Assembly (NCBI RefSeq): GCF_023150065.1
Contig: NZ_JAKLLN010000003.1
Coordinates: 114,142-178,141, forward strand
Length of the DNA stretch: 64,000 bases
Source: Zoogloea sp.
GTDB taxonomy: Bacteria; Pseudomonadota; Gammaproteobacteria; Burkholderiales; Rhodocyclaceae
Direction of reading: 5' to 3'
This document shows, piece by piece, positions 1-7,861 of the stretch. The notes under the pieces were generated by a model. That model did not search any database. It saw only the letters and a program-made list of their open reading frames with translations, and was not told the origin of the DNA. Position 1 is the first letter of the stretch; the number at the start of each line of letters is the position of its first letter. The position numbers and the translations under genes are program-made.

Positions 1-1
1 C

Positions 2-1399
2 CGGAACGAAGACGACACGGTCAAGGTTCAGTCCAACCCGATGGGCAACATCGTCCTGGTAGGCGACCAGCTGGCCTTCATCCTGACCCATGACGACGTG
101 GACAGGCTTAGCGGCGAGACCCTCGACAGCCTCACCCATCGCACCCTCGGCGCACTGCGCCAGGTAATCGTCGAAACCCGCGAAAGCCGCGACAGCGAAG
201 CCATGGCCCGGGGCGCCGGTGCCGCGGCCGGCGCCACCGCCGTGGCCCTCATCCTCGCCCTGGTCCTGACCCGCCTGCACCGTGGCCTCGGCACACGCCT
301 GGTCAGCACCATCGACCGCAAGGCCGAGCAGCTCAAGCTCGGGGGTACCGAGCTGATCCGCCGCGACCGCATCCTCGCCGCCGTGGGCTGGCTGATGAGC
401 GCCAGCTACTGGCTGCTTATGCTGCTCCTGGGCTATGCCTGGCTGGGCTTCGTGCTGGCCCGCTTCCCGTTCACCCGGGCCTGGGGCGAGCAGCTCAACG
501 GCTATCTGCTGGGCATCGTGCTGGACATGGGCAAGGGCATCCTCACCACCCTGCCCAACCTGCTCATCGCCGCCATCATGTTCCTGCTTGCCCGGGGTGT
601 GGTCGGCCTGCTCAAGCCCCTGTTCGACCACGTGTCGTCCGGCGAGCCCGGCATCGGCTGGCTGGACCGGGACACCGTGGAGCCGACCCGCAAGATCACC
701 AACATCCTGATCTGGATCTTCGCCCTGGTGATGGCCTACCCCTACCTCCCCGGCGCCCACACCGAGGCCTTCAAGGGCATGTCGGTGCTGATCGGCCTGA
801 TGGTGTCCCTGGGGGCATCGAGCATCGTCGGCCAGGGTGCCAGCGGCCTGATCCTGATGTACTCCCGCACCCTGCGCACTGGCGAGTACGTGCGCATCGG
901 CGAGCATGAAGGCACCATCGTCGCCATCAGCCTGTTCACCACCCGCCTGCGTACCGGGCGGGGCGCCGAGATCACCCTGCCCAACGCGATGATCGTCGGC
1001 AACGCCACCCGCAACTACTCCCGCACCGTCAGCGGCGAAGGCTTCATGGTGGATACCACCGTCACCATCGGCTACGACACCCCCTGGCGCCAGGTGGAGG
1101 CCATGCTCATCCAGGCCGCCGCCCGCACCCCGGGCATCCTCGCCAGCCCCACGCCCCGGGTTTACCAGACGGTCCTGTCCGACTACTACCCCGAGTACTG
1201 CCTGGTGGCCCAGGCCCTGCCCACCGGCCCGCTGCCCCGAGCCGAGGTGATCAGCCGCCTCCACGCCAACATTCAGGACGTCTTCAACGAGCATGGCGTG
1301 CAGATCATGTCGCCCCACTACATGGCCGACCCCGCCACCGACAAGGTTGTGCCCCGGGAGCGCTGGCACACGCCACCGGCCCGGCCGGCCGACGAGTGA
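2..1399 (+). CDS. MscS-family mechanosensitive channel (5' end outside window)
   Basis: The frame is open from the first bases of the window with no stop before the ATG at 41, so the gene very likely begins upstream. The visible part has a short soluble stretch, then several hydrophobic segments (about residues 75-95, 130-155, 185-205 and 235-275 of the visible chain). A typical MscS core follows: a glycine/alanine-rich pore helix (SLGASSIVGQGASGLIL), then the beta-domain (RTGEYVRIGEHEGTIVAISLF, TLPNAMIVGN). Family members are inner-membrane channels opened by membrane tension that release solutes on hypo-osmotic shock. The long N-terminal part suggests one of the larger, non-minimal MscS relatives. 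Family assignment is firm; the physiological stimulus is unknown. Confidence 0.85.
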   Translation, partial: RNEDDTVKVQSNPMGNIVLVGDQLAFILTHDDVDRLSGETLDSLTHRTLGALRQVIVETRESRDSEAMARGAGAAAGATAVALILALVLTRLHRGLGTRLVSTIDRKAEQLKLGGTELIRRDRILAAVGWLMSASYWLLMLLLGYAWLGFVLARFPFTRAWGEQLNGYLLGIVLDMGKGILTTLPNLLIAAIMFLLARGVVGLLKPLFDHVSSGEPGIGWLDRDTVEPTRKITNILIWIFALVMAYPYLPGAHTEAFKGMSVLIGLMVSLGASSIVGQGASGLILMYSRTLRTGEYVRIGEHEGTIVAISLFTTRLRTGRGAEITLPNAMIVGNATRNYSRTVSGEGFMVDTTVTIGYDTPWRQVEAMLIQAAARTPGILASPTPRVYQTVLSDYYPEYCLVAQALPTGPLPRAEVISRLHANIQDVFNEHGVQIMSPHYMADPATDKVVPRERWHTPPARPADE

Positions 1400-1455
1400 C
1401 GGGGCTGGGGTATCATCCCCGGCTGTTTCCTGCCATCCCGCCTTCAGGAGCCCCC

Positions 1456-1689
1456 ATGAGCACCCTCCCCGAGCGCCGCAAGAACCTCAGCCTGCGCGAG
1501 CTGGTGGACAAGGCCTACCTCATCATCGAGCCCTTCTTCGACCCGGCCAACGCCTGGAACGGCCAGTCCCTGGAGCACCTGGCCTATCGGGTGGTCCGCG
1601 AGAACCTGCCCGACATCGCCCCCCAGGACGTGCAGGTCATCGTCTCGGCCGCCACCCGCATCTACCGCAGCAAGCACACGCCCCAGTAA
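1456..1689 (+). CDS. Small conserved hypothetical protein
   Basis: A 77-residue soluble protein starting MSTLPERRKNLSLREL. The ATG at 1456 is preceded by CAGGAG at a sensible distance; a longer in-frame extension upstream overlaps the channel gene and has no ribosome-binding site. No signal peptide, membrane segment or metal motif is visible. The gene sits between the channel and the transporter on the same strand, and a TATCAT -10-like hexamer at 1411-1416 could drive it. I do not recognise the family, and no function is proposed. Confidence 0.6.
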   Translation: MSTLPERRKNLSLRELVDKAYLIIEPFFDPANAWNGQSLEHLAYRVVRENLPDIAPQDVQVIVSAATRIYRSKHTPQ

Positions 1690-1696
1690 GCATCCG

Positions 1697-2554
1697 GTGA
1701 CCCGCTTTTATCCCTTTCTCTTCGTGCTCCTGTGGAGCACGGGCTTCATCGGCGCCAAATACGGCCTGCCCTTCGCCGAACCCCTGAGCTTCCTGTCCAC
1801 CCGCTATGTGCTGGTGATTGCGGTGATGGGCCTGCTGGCGCTGGCCACCCGCGCGCCCTGGCCGGCCAGCCCGCGCCAGTGGCTGCACATCGGCGTCACC
1901 GGCATCCTGGTCCATGCCATCTACCTGGGGGGCGTGTTCATGGCCATCCGCCATGGCCTGCCGGCCGGCATCACGGCACTGGTGGTGGGGCTGCAGCCCC
2001 TGCTCACCGCCCTGGGCGCCGGCGCCCTGCTGGGCGAGCGCGTGCTGCCCCGCCAGTGGGCCGGGCTGGCCCTCGGCTTTGGCGGCGTCGGGCTGGTGGT
2101 CGCCCACAAGGTGGCGGCGGCGGCCAGCACCCCGGCCCTGGCGGCCATGCTCGTCCCGGCGGTCGTGGCCCTCCTCGGCATCACCGCCGGCACCCTCTAC
2201 CAGAAGCGCTTCTGCCCCGCTTTCGACCTGCGCACCGGCGCCGTGGTGCAGTTCATCCCTACCCTCGTCCTCACCCTGCTGGTGGCCAGCCAGACCGAAA
2301 CCATGGCCATCGAGTGGACGGGCCAGTTCGTCTTTGCCCTGCTGTGGCTGGTGCTGGTGCTGTCGGTGGGCGCCATCAGCCTGCTCAACCTGCTGATCCG
2401 CGGTGGCAGCGCGGTGAATGTGGCCAGCCTGTTCTACCTGACCCCGCCCACCACTGCCCTCATCGCCTGGGCCGCCTTTGGCGAGACGCTTACCGGCCTG
2501 GCCCTGGCGGGCATGGGGCTGACCGTCTTCGGCGTGTGGCTGGCGCGCAAATGA
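1697..2554 (+). CDS. EamA/DMT-family transporter
   Basis: A 285-residue protein with about ten hydrophobic segments arranged as two EamA repeats, starting at a GTG 8 bases after the preceding gene. The opening [23 protein letters not shown] matches the start of EamA repeats, and the second repeat ends [20 protein letters not shown], which is diagnostic of drug/metabolite transporters. These inner-membrane carriers export amino acids or other small metabolites; the substrate cannot be read from sequence. Its stop overlaps the ATG of ruvC (ATGA), so the two are probably co-transcribed and translationally coupled. Confidence 0.85.
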   Translation: MTRFYPFLFVLLWSTGFIGAKYGLPFAEPLSFLSTRYVLVIAVMGLLALATRAPWPASPRQWLHIGVTGILVHAIYLGGVFMAIRHGLPAGITALVVGLQPLLTALGAGALLGERVLPRQWAGLALGFGGVGLVVAHKVAAAASTPALAAMLVPAVVALLGITAGTLYQKRFCPAFDLRTGAVVQFIPTLVLTLLVASQTETMAIEWTGQFVFALLWLVLVLSVGAISLLNLLIRGGSAVNVASLFYLTPPTTALIAWAAFGETLTGLALAGMGLTVFGVWLARK

Positions 2555-3111
2555 GGGTCCATGGCCCCACCGCCTCGGCCAGTGTCGCCACCCGCATCCT
2601 GGGTATCGACCCGGGCCTGCGCAGCACCGGCTTCGGCCTCATCGACACCCTCGGCAGCCAGCTGCGCTATGTGGCCAGCGGCTGCATAAAGACCGGCGAG
2701 GGCAGCCTGCCCGAGCGCCTCAAGATCATCCTCGATGGCATCCGCGAGGTGATCGCCACCTACAAGCCCGACCAGGCCGCGGTGGAGATCGTGTTCGTCA
2801 ACGTCAATCCCCAGTCCACCCTGCTGCTGGGTCAGGCCCGGGGGGCGGCCATCTGCGGCGCCGTGTCTTGCGACCTGCCGGTGGCCGAATACACCGCCCT
2901 GCAGGTCAAGCAGGCGGTGGTGGGCCACGGCAAGGCCGCCAAGGAGCAGGTCAGTCACATGGTGCAGCGCCTGCTGTCCCTCGAAGGTGCCCCGTCGTCC
3001 GACGCCGCCGACGCTCTGGCCTGCGCCATTGCCCATGCCCATGGCAGCAGCGGTGTGGCCGCCATGGCCGGCATCGGCACACGCAAGCGCGGCGGCCGCC
3101 TGTCGGCCTGA
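2551..3111 (+). CDS. ruvC: Holliday junction endonuclease RuvC
   Basis: RuvC resolves Holliday junctions by symmetrical nicking in concert with the RuvAB branch-migration motor. The 186-residue chain shows the RNase H-like active site: the first Asp in [14 protein letters not shown], the Glu in AAVEIVFVN, and the C-terminal acidic pair in [16 protein letters not shown]. The ATG chosen overlaps the upstream transporter stop. It adds about 15 residues before the conserved core, so a start slightly downstream is possible. Unusually, ruvA and ruvB do not follow: the next gene, nsrR, is convergent, and the upstream partner is an unrelated transporter. Confidence 0.95.
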   Translation: MRVHGPTASASVATRILGIDPGLRSTGFGLIDTLGSQLRYVASGCIKTGEGSLPERLKIILDGIREVIATYKPDQAAVEIVFVNVNPQSTLLLGQARGAAICGAVSCDLPVAEYTALQVKQAVVGHGKAAKEQVSHMVQRLLSLEGAPSSDAADALACAIAHAHGSSGVAAMAGIGTRKRGGRLSA

Positions 3112-3122
3112 GCTGCCCGCCC

Positions 3123-3560
3123 TCAGGGCATCCGCTTCAGCACATGCAGCAAGGCCCGCTGGGAGGGGCCCAGCACATCTGACAGGGCCACCTTGTCCAG
3201 CGACGCAAAAAAGGCCTCCAGCGCCGCCCCCAGCACCCCCTTGAGCTGACAGCTGGCGGTGAGCAGGCAGCGGCTCGTCTCGTGGAAGCACTCCACCAGG
3301 GCCAGATCGGTCTCCATCTTCCGCACCACGTCCCCCACCGCGATCTGCTGCGGCGGCCGCGCCAGGCGCAAGCCGCCGCCCTTGCCGCGCAAACCCTCCA
3401 CAAAGCCATTGCGGATCAGCTGATTGACGACTTTCATCAAATGACTGCGGGAGATCTCGAAGCGCTCCGAGATCTCCTGGATGGTCACCAGGCGTTGCTC
3501 GTTGGACGCCAGATAGATCAGGACGCGCAAGGCGTAGTCCGTGTGCTGGGTGATGTGCAT
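3123..3560 (-). CDS. nsrR: Rrf2-family nitric-oxide-sensing repressor NsrR
   Basis: A 145-residue Rrf2 regulator. The winged helix (MHITQHTDYALRVLIYLASN, SRSHLMKVVNQLIRNGFVEGLRGKGGGLRLA) is that of NsrR, and three cysteines follow around residues 90-105 in the order C-x6-C-x5-C. In NsrR these ligate an iron-sulfur cluster whose destruction by NO relieves repression. The ATG at 3560 gives the standard N-terminus; upstream TTG codons in frame would add residues absent from the family. It is divergent from an aldolase-like gene, and the intergenic region holds two NsrR-like sites, so autoregulation and control of the neighbour are likely. Assignment rests on the cysteine pattern plus DNA sites. 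Confidence 0.85.
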   Translation of the reverse strand: MHITQHTDYALRVLIYLASNEQRLVTIQEISERFEISRSHLMKVVNQLIRNGFVEGLRGKGGGLRLARPPQQIAVGDVVRKMETDLALVECFHETSRCLLTASCQLKGVLGAALEAFFASLDKVALSDVLGPSQRALLHVLKRMP

Positions 3561-3616
3561 GGATGGCGGGTGGCCCAAAGGGAGCTTCAACCCTTCGATT
3601 ATAAGGGGCTTTTTAA

Positions 3617-3639
3617 AAGATTCATTTAAGTTGACTCTT
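3617..3639. promoter_or_regulatory. NsrR-like operator 1
   Basis: The 23 bases fit the 11-1-11 layout of NsrR sites. The left half AAGATTCATTT matches the known half-site AAGATGYATTT at 10 of 11 positions, and the right half AGTTGACTCTT matches at 7 of 11. It lies between nsrR and the aldolase-like gene. Position and sequence are direct observations; binding is inferred. Confidence 0.65.
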
Positions 3640-3642
3640 TAA

Positions 3643-3665
3643 AAGATGAATCTTAAAGTCCACTT
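3643..3665. promoter_or_regulatory. NsrR-like operator 2
   Basis: A second 23-base candidate 3 bases after the first. The left half AAGATGAATCT matches the NsrR half-site at 9 of 11 positions and the right half AAAGTCCACTT at 7 of 11. In addition, AAGATTCAT at 3617-3625 and ATGAATCTT at 3646-3654 are perfect reverse complements, so the pair could also be read as one widely spaced inverted repeat. Confidence 0.5.
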
Positions 3666-3692
3666 AAAGCAAACCCATCAACGGAGAGAACC

Positions 3693-4376
3693 ATGACCAC
3701 CCATGAGAAAGCCCCGCCCGAGCACCCCGTTCTGGCCCAGGCCTGCGCCGTCATGCGCGAAGCCTACGAACGCGGCTGGATCAGCACCCGTGACGGCAAC
3801 GTATCGGTGGCCATGAGCGACCGCCGCGGCTTCCTGGTGTCAGCCAGCGGCGTGATCAAGCACACCCTGGTACCCAGCCAGTTCGTCTTCATCCCCGCCG
3901 ATCCCGCCGCCGCCCCGGCTGCCAACGCCTATCCCCGGCCGTCGGGCGAGCTCGACCTGCACCGCCGCCTGCAGGCCCTGCTGGCCGGGCGGGCACTGAC
4001 GGTACTGCACCTGCACCCCACCCACATCGTCGCGGCCCTCTATGCCGGGCGGGATCTGGCCGAGCTGTCGGCCGACTTTCCCGAAGTCACCCGCTACACC
4101 CGGGTCGGGCCGAACATTCCGGCGTTGCCCGCCACCAGCACGGAGCTGGCCGAAGCCTGCGAGGCGGCCTTCCAGCCGGCCCTCGGCCTCCCGCCCCACA
4201 TCCTCGGCCTGGACCGCCACGGCGTGGTCGCCGTCGGTAAAACCCCGTGGGAGGCCTTCGAGCATGTGGAGCGCCTGGAGCACATCTGCCGCATCGCCCT
4301 CACCGCCGGCCGTCGCCACATCCACCATCCCGATCCCATCAACGAGGAGGCCGACCATGCCACACGCCGCCCCTGA
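3693..4376 (+). CDS. Class II aldolase/adducin-family protein
   Basis: A 227-residue protein with the fold of L-fuculose-phosphate aldolase-type enzymes. Visible marks are the N-terminal GWISTRDGNVSV, the glycine/serine loop LVSASGVIKHTL, the metal-binding HLHPTHIVAAL, and a C-terminal ILGLDRHGVVAVG with the third histidine, followed by a helix rich in His and Glu. Such enzymes cleave sugar phosphates or related hydroxy-carbonyl compounds using zinc; the substrate here is unknown. An AGAGAA ribosome-binding site precedes the ATG at 3693. It is divergent from nsrR behind two NsrR-like sites, which points to induction by nitric oxide, an unexpected setting for an aldolase. Confidence 0.8.
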   Translation: MTTHEKAPPEHPVLAQACAVMREAYERGWISTRDGNVSVAMSDRRGFLVSASGVIKHTLVPSQFVFIPADPAAAPAANAYPRPSGELDLHRRLQALLAGRALTVLHLHPTHIVAALYAGRDLAELSADFPEVTRYTRVGPNIPALPATSTELAEACEAAFQPALGLPPHILGLDRHGVVAVGKTPWEAFEHVERLEHICRIALTAGRRHIHHPDPINEEADHATRRP

Positions 4377-4596
4377 CCCGCGTCGGGTCCTCACCACCGG
4401 CCGGGCCATGATGGTCCTCGCCGCCATCGGCATGCTCATCTCGACCCTGGTGGCCTACCCCCTGGCCGAGCGCTTCAGCCTGGGCATGCAGATCGCCGGC
4501 CATCTGGCCCTGCCGGTATCGGCGGCCTTCTTCAAGCTCGGCTACGTGGTGCGGCTGGCCGCCCACCATGCCCTTGGCAACCTGCAGGCAGGCTGA
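4357..4596 (+). CDS. Small two-helix membrane protein, PpyR-like
   Basis: A 79-residue protein whose ATG lies 20 bases inside the end of the aldolase-like gene, implying co-expression. After a charged N-terminus it has two hydrophobic stretches (about residues 18-38 and 43-70) with SLGMQIAGHLAL and AFFKLGYVVRLAAHHALG. The pattern resembles small Pseudomonas membrane proteins annotated PpyR, whose gene I recall lying next to a flavohemoglobin gene. That resemblance is from memory and not tested. Its likely role is a membrane accessory in the NO response set by NsrR. Confidence 0.6.
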   Translation: MPHAAPDPRRVLTTGRAMMVLAAIGMLISTLVAYPLAERFSLGMQIAGHLALPVSAAFFKLGYVVRLAAHHALGNLQAG

Positions 4597-4612
4597 GCAG
4601 ACGGATGGCCAC

Positions 4613-4618
4613 TACAAT
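4613..4618 (+). promoter_or_regulatory. -10-like hexamer upstream of the acetyltransferase gene
   Basis: TACAAT lies 33 bases before the ATG at 4651, directly after the end of the small membrane-protein gene. No good -35 hexamer is visible 16-18 bases upstream, so this is a weak prediction. Confidence 0.3.
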
Positions 4619-4650
4619 GACGCCCCGATCCAACCCTGGAGCGTCCGCGC

Positions 4651-5214
4651 ATGCCCGCCCCCATCCACTGCGTCACCGCCCGCCTGCTGCTGCGTCAATG
4701 GCGCGACGAGGACCTGACGCCCTTTGCCGCCCTGAATGCCGATCCGGAGGTCATGGCCCACTTCCCGGCGCCCCTGGCGCGCCAGGCCAGCGATACGCTG
4801 GCCCTGCGCTGTCAGGCGCTGATCGCCGAGCGGGGCTGGGGTTTCTGGGCAGCGGAACTGAAAGAGAGCGGGCAGTTCATCGGCTTTGTCGGGCTGCACA
4901 CGCCCATTGCTGAACTACCGTTTTCGCCCTGTGTGGAAGTGGGCTGGCGTCTGGCCCGGGCCCACTGGGGGCGTGGCCTGGCCTCCGAAGCAGCCCGGGC
5001 TGCGCTGGAGGTGGGCTTTGAAACCCTGGGACTCGCGGAAATCGTGTCCTTCACGGCCCTCGGCAACCTGCGCTCCCGGGCGGTGATGGAGCGCATCGGC
5101 ATGCGCCGGGCAGACGAGGACTTCGACCACCCGGCCGTGCCACCGGACAGCCCCTTGCGGGCACATTGTCTGTACCGGCTCGACCGCGGCAGCTGGCAGG
5201 CAAGGCCGGGCTGA
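4651..5214 (+). CDS. GNAT-family N-acetyltransferase (RimJ/RimL type)
   Basis: A 187-residue acetyl-CoA-dependent N-acetyltransferase. It begins TARLLLRQWRDEDLTPFAALNADPEVMAHFP, the usual opening of the RimJ/RimL branch. It contains the acetyl-CoA pyrophosphate loop region VEVGWRLARAHWGRGLASEAARAAL, and then FTALGNLRSRAVMERIGMR, where the final beta strand and helix bind the cofactor. Relatives acetylate ribosomal-protein N-termini, antibiotics or small amines, so the acceptor is not predictable. It is monocistronic, between a same-strand gene and a convergent one. Confidence 0.85.
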   Translation: MPAPIHCVTARLLLRQWRDEDLTPFAALNADPEVMAHFPAPLARQASDTLALRCQALIAERGWGFWAAELKESGQFIGFVGLHTPIAELPFSPCVEVGWRLARAHWGRGLASEAARAALEVGFETLGLAEIVSFTALGNLRSRAVMERIGMRRADEDFDHPAVPPDSPLRAHCLYRLDRGSWQARPG

Positions 5215-5232
5215 TCAGCCCGGCTGCGGGGC

Positions 5233-5709
5233 TCAGGGCTTGGCCGGCGCCATCGCCTTGGCGCGCATGCCGCCGCGACGATCACCCCGATGGGCCTCAT
5301 CGAAGATCTTCTGCTGCTCGGGGCTCAGCTGGGCATAGAAGGCCTTCAGCACGGAGATGTGCTCGGCCATCGCGGCCTGGTGGGCCTTCATGTGCTCCAG
5401 CATGCGCTCGGCCCGCTCGGGGGTGGTCAGGGTGGCCGCATCCGCCATCTTCGCCGGGTCGTGCCGACCCTTGCCCATGGGGTGCTCGGACTCGACCAGC
5501 TTCTTCCAGCCCGCCTCCTGCTCGGGGGTGAGCTTGAGGGCCTCATGCAGCTTGCGGTGATGCTGCTCCATGCGCTCGGCGCGATGCTCGCCCATGCCAC
5601 GCGGGCCCATCGGGCCACAGGCCGGGTCGGCCAGGGCCGGCAGGGAGGTGGCGCCCAGCAGGGCAATCAGGGTGGCAGCCGGGGCAAGGTGGCGAAAACG
5701 CTTCATCAT
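5233..5709 (-). CDS. Spy/CpxP-family periplasmic protein
   Basis: A 158-residue protein with a cleavable signal peptide (HLAPAATLIALLGATSLPALA) followed by a helical, His/Met-rich mature part. Two LTPEQ-type motifs are present (KLTPEQEAGWKKL and QLSPEQQKIFDEAH), the mark of Spy/CpxP/ZraP proteins. These are periplasmic chaperones or metal-responsive envelope-stress proteins. The N-terminal mature segment (CGPMGPRGMGEHRAERMEQHHRK) could bind metal. The ATG at 5709 has AGGAG seven bases upstream. No adjacent two-component partner is present. Family is clear; whether metal or misfolded protein is the signal is unknown. Confidence 0.8.
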   Translation of the reverse strand: MMKRFRHLAPAATLIALLGATSLPALADPACGPMGPRGMGEHRAERMEQHHRKLHEALKLTPEQEAGWKKLVESEHPMGKGRHDPAKMADAATLTTPERAERMLEHMKAHQAAMAEHISVLKAFYAQLSPEQQKIFDEAHRGDRRGGMRAKAMAPAKP

Positions 5710-5809
5710 GGTGAATCTCCTCGTGGGACGTCATGTCCGGACAGCATATCCGGATCTGCCGTACCAGACCGGCCCGCACAGGCGCCGGTTCCACCCCAAC
5801 TGTAAGCGC

Positions 5810-6229
5810 CTATTGCCTGGCCAGCACGTTGAGTCCCGGCTTGAGGTCGGCGGCGTCGATGTAGCCGATGGCCCCGGGGGTCTTCTGCACGAAGTCGATG
5901 ATGGCGGCGCTGGACTCCATCTCCTTGGGCGGCAGCCCCTTGCCGATGAAGCGGCGGACCGTCCAGTAAGCCACGTAACGCTCGTCATCCTGCTCCACGT
6001 AGAGGCTCAGGAAGCGGTTGCGAACGGGGCTGCCGGGCAGGGCGTTCACCACGATCACGGGGGCACCGTTAACCTCGGTGGAACGCCCCGTATAGAGCTT
6101 GCGCAGCGCCCCGGCATTGAGCTTGGGCAGTTGGGAGTGGCCGATCACGACCACGTTGTCGGCCTGGGCCGGCAGAGCCAGCAGAAGGCTCATCCCGAGG
6201 AGACCAGCGCGCATCCAGTTGATGTCCAT
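5810..6229 (-). CDS. Half-size PstS-like substrate-binding protein
   Basis: A 139-residue secreted protein: signal peptide (GLLGMSLLLALPAQA), then NVVVIGHSQLPKLNAGALRKLYTGRS, which matches one lobe of phosphate-binding-protein-like folds. PGAIGYIDAADL near the end is the family's closing motif. It is much shorter than transport PstS proteins (about 300 residues), so it is more likely an accessory or sensor protein than an ABC transporter subunit. The start at 6229 is chosen because GGGAGGG lies just upstream. It follows the porin gene by 10 bases and is probably its operon partner. No permease or ATPase gene is nearby. Confidence 0.7.
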   Translation of the reverse strand: MDINWMRAGLLGMSLLLALPAQADNVVVIGHSQLPKLNAGALRKLYTGRSTEVNGAPVIVVNALPGSPVRNRFLSLYVEQDDERYVAYWTVRRFIGKGLPPKEMESSAAIIDFVQKTPGAIGYIDAADLKPGLNVLARQ

Positions 6230-6239
6230 GGCCCCCTCC

Positions 6240-7517
6240 CTAGAACACGAAGCTGTAGGAGAGGGAGAACACATTGATGCTCTGGAAGCGCACGTCGCTC
6301 CCTGCTGGCGCATCCACCAGGCTTGATCCGGCCCCGATCCGGGTCCGCGCCCATTCCGCCTTCAGCTTGCTGGAGGGGGTCAAGGCATACGAGGTGCCGA
6401 GGGCCCAGGTGTGCTGATCAAACACCTGCAGGCCATCCGCGGTTGCCCGCTGGGACAGGTTGATGAGATCCGCCTGGGGTACCCAGGCCGGCACGGTCGT
6501 ACCATTCACGGTCTGGTACAGGTCCACCATGTCGCGGTCGGACTTCAGCCAGGCGTAATAGAGATACGGTGTCCAGTTGCCCGTGCGCCGGCGCAAGGAG
6601 AGATAGCCCGCCTGGCTATTGACGCCCCGGTCCATGTCCTTGAGCTGGCGGACGGCATACTCCGCCCCCAGCCGGACCTGCCCGCCCAGCCCCACGTCCG
6701 CGGCCGCATTGGCGATCACCATGTCCATGGCCCGGCGTTCCGGCACCCCCGTCCCGGGCAGGACGCTGTAGTAGGACACCCCAGGCACCGGACTCACCAA
6801 AACCGGCCGATCGGCCCAGTTCTCGCCGTTGGTCCGCTCGGAGCTCGCCTTGTGGACACCAATGCGGTACTGATCGCCACCGTCCCGGTAGGTCAGGGCC
6901 AGCCCGCGCGCCGTTACGTCAATCCCCTCGAAATTCAGACCTGCAGCGAGGAATCCAGGCACCCCGTCGCGGGCGTACTGGCGGATGCTGGTCCGCGTCC
7001 GGCCCCAGTAGGCATCGAGGCTCAGCTCCCCCTGGCGCACATCCCAGGAGCGGGTCACCGAGACGCCGTTGAAGTCCAGGGTCGGCGCGATGGAATAGAC
7101 CTCGATGGGCAGGCGGGCGTAGTCGAAGGACGCGCCCACGTCCATGCTCTCGGCCCCGAGGTACAGGGGAATGCGCAGCTTGCCGGCGCGCAGCAGCCAG
7201 TCATCGGCCGGCCGCCACGACAGGAAACCCCAGGAGAGGCGCGGCGCCCAGCGGCTGTCGCTGTCCACGTCGGGAGCAAACTTGAACTGGAAGGTCGCGC
7301 TCCAGCGCGGCGCCAGCGCGGCGTCCACCTGCACGGCCAGCAGGCTGTCCCGTTCGAAGGTTCCCTGCTCATCGATGAAGCGCTGGTAGGAGTAGGGCTT
7401 GTCCGAGATGGCATAACCCAGGGTGCCAAAACCCGAAACCGCCAGATCCATGGCCTGTGCCGGAGCCGCCAGAAGGGCCAGGCCGGACAGCAGCAGGGAT
7501 CGGAGGGGTCGGATCAT
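6240..7517 (-). CDS. Outer-membrane porin-like protein
   Basis: A 425-residue protein with a signal peptide (LLLSGLALLAAPAQA) and a mature part made of alternating amphipathic strands rich in Tyr, Trp and Arg, for example SWGFLSWRPADDWLLRAGKLRIPLYLG. It ends in LSYSFVF, the C-terminal aromatic signature recognised by the BAM complex. This is the profile of a 14-18-strand barrel. The 'RAGKLRIPL' segment is common in putative porins found beside small PstS-like proteins. The solute is unknown. The substrate-binding gene follows 10 bases downstream on the same strand, so the two may form an outer-membrane/periplasmic pair. Confidence 0.75.
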   Translation of the reverse strand: MIRPLRSLLLSGLALLAAPAQAMDLAVSGFGTLGYAISDKPYSYQRFIDEQGTFERDSLLAVQVDAALAPRWSATFQFKFAPDVDSDSRWAPRLSWGFLSWRPADDWLLRAGKLRIPLYLGAESMDVGASFDYARLPIEVYSIAPTLDFNGVSVTRSWDVRQGELSLDAYWGRTRTSIRQYARDGVPGFLAAGLNFEGIDVTARGLALTYRDGGDQYRIGVHKASSERTNGENWADRPVLVSPVPGVSYYSVLPGTGVPERRAMDMVIANAAADVGLGGQVRLGAEYAVRQLKDMDRGVNSQAGYLSLRRRTGNWTPYLYYAWLKSDRDMVDLYQTVNGTTVPAWVPQADLINLSQRATADGLQVFDQHTWALGTSYALTPSSKLKAEWARTRIGAGSSLVDAPAGSDVRFQSINVFSLSYSFVF

Positions 7518-7861
7518 GGACTGGAAAATCGTTACAGCGTGGAAACACTTGCAGGCTCGGCCGGCATTTCAGCCCAAAACGTCAACTCCTGCAAGACAAC
7601 CGCTCCCGAAGTGCAGAAAAAGCACTGAAACCTGGATTTTCCGGATCTACCGGCCCCAACAGACCGGACAGAGGGCTCGCTGACCAGCTGTATTCCCCCT
7701 CTGGCCCGCAACACCGCCGGGCGACACTTCGGTTTTTCCGAACCATGGATGAGAATAATCCGTCTGGTCCGCCAGGGCCCACAGGCCTACCATGCAGTGA
7801 AGACACCGGTTTCGCCATTGATCCCCGGGCATCCGACCGCCCCTGAGCGCGGCATGACGCC
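7518..7861. other. Intergenic region between divergent porin and ATPase genes
   Basis: These 344 bases separate the porin (minus) and the P-type ATPase (plus). The stretch is somewhat less GC-rich than its surroundings and must hold promoters for both directions. I found no open frame with coding character, no convincing inverted repeat and no RNA gene. Confidence 0.5.
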
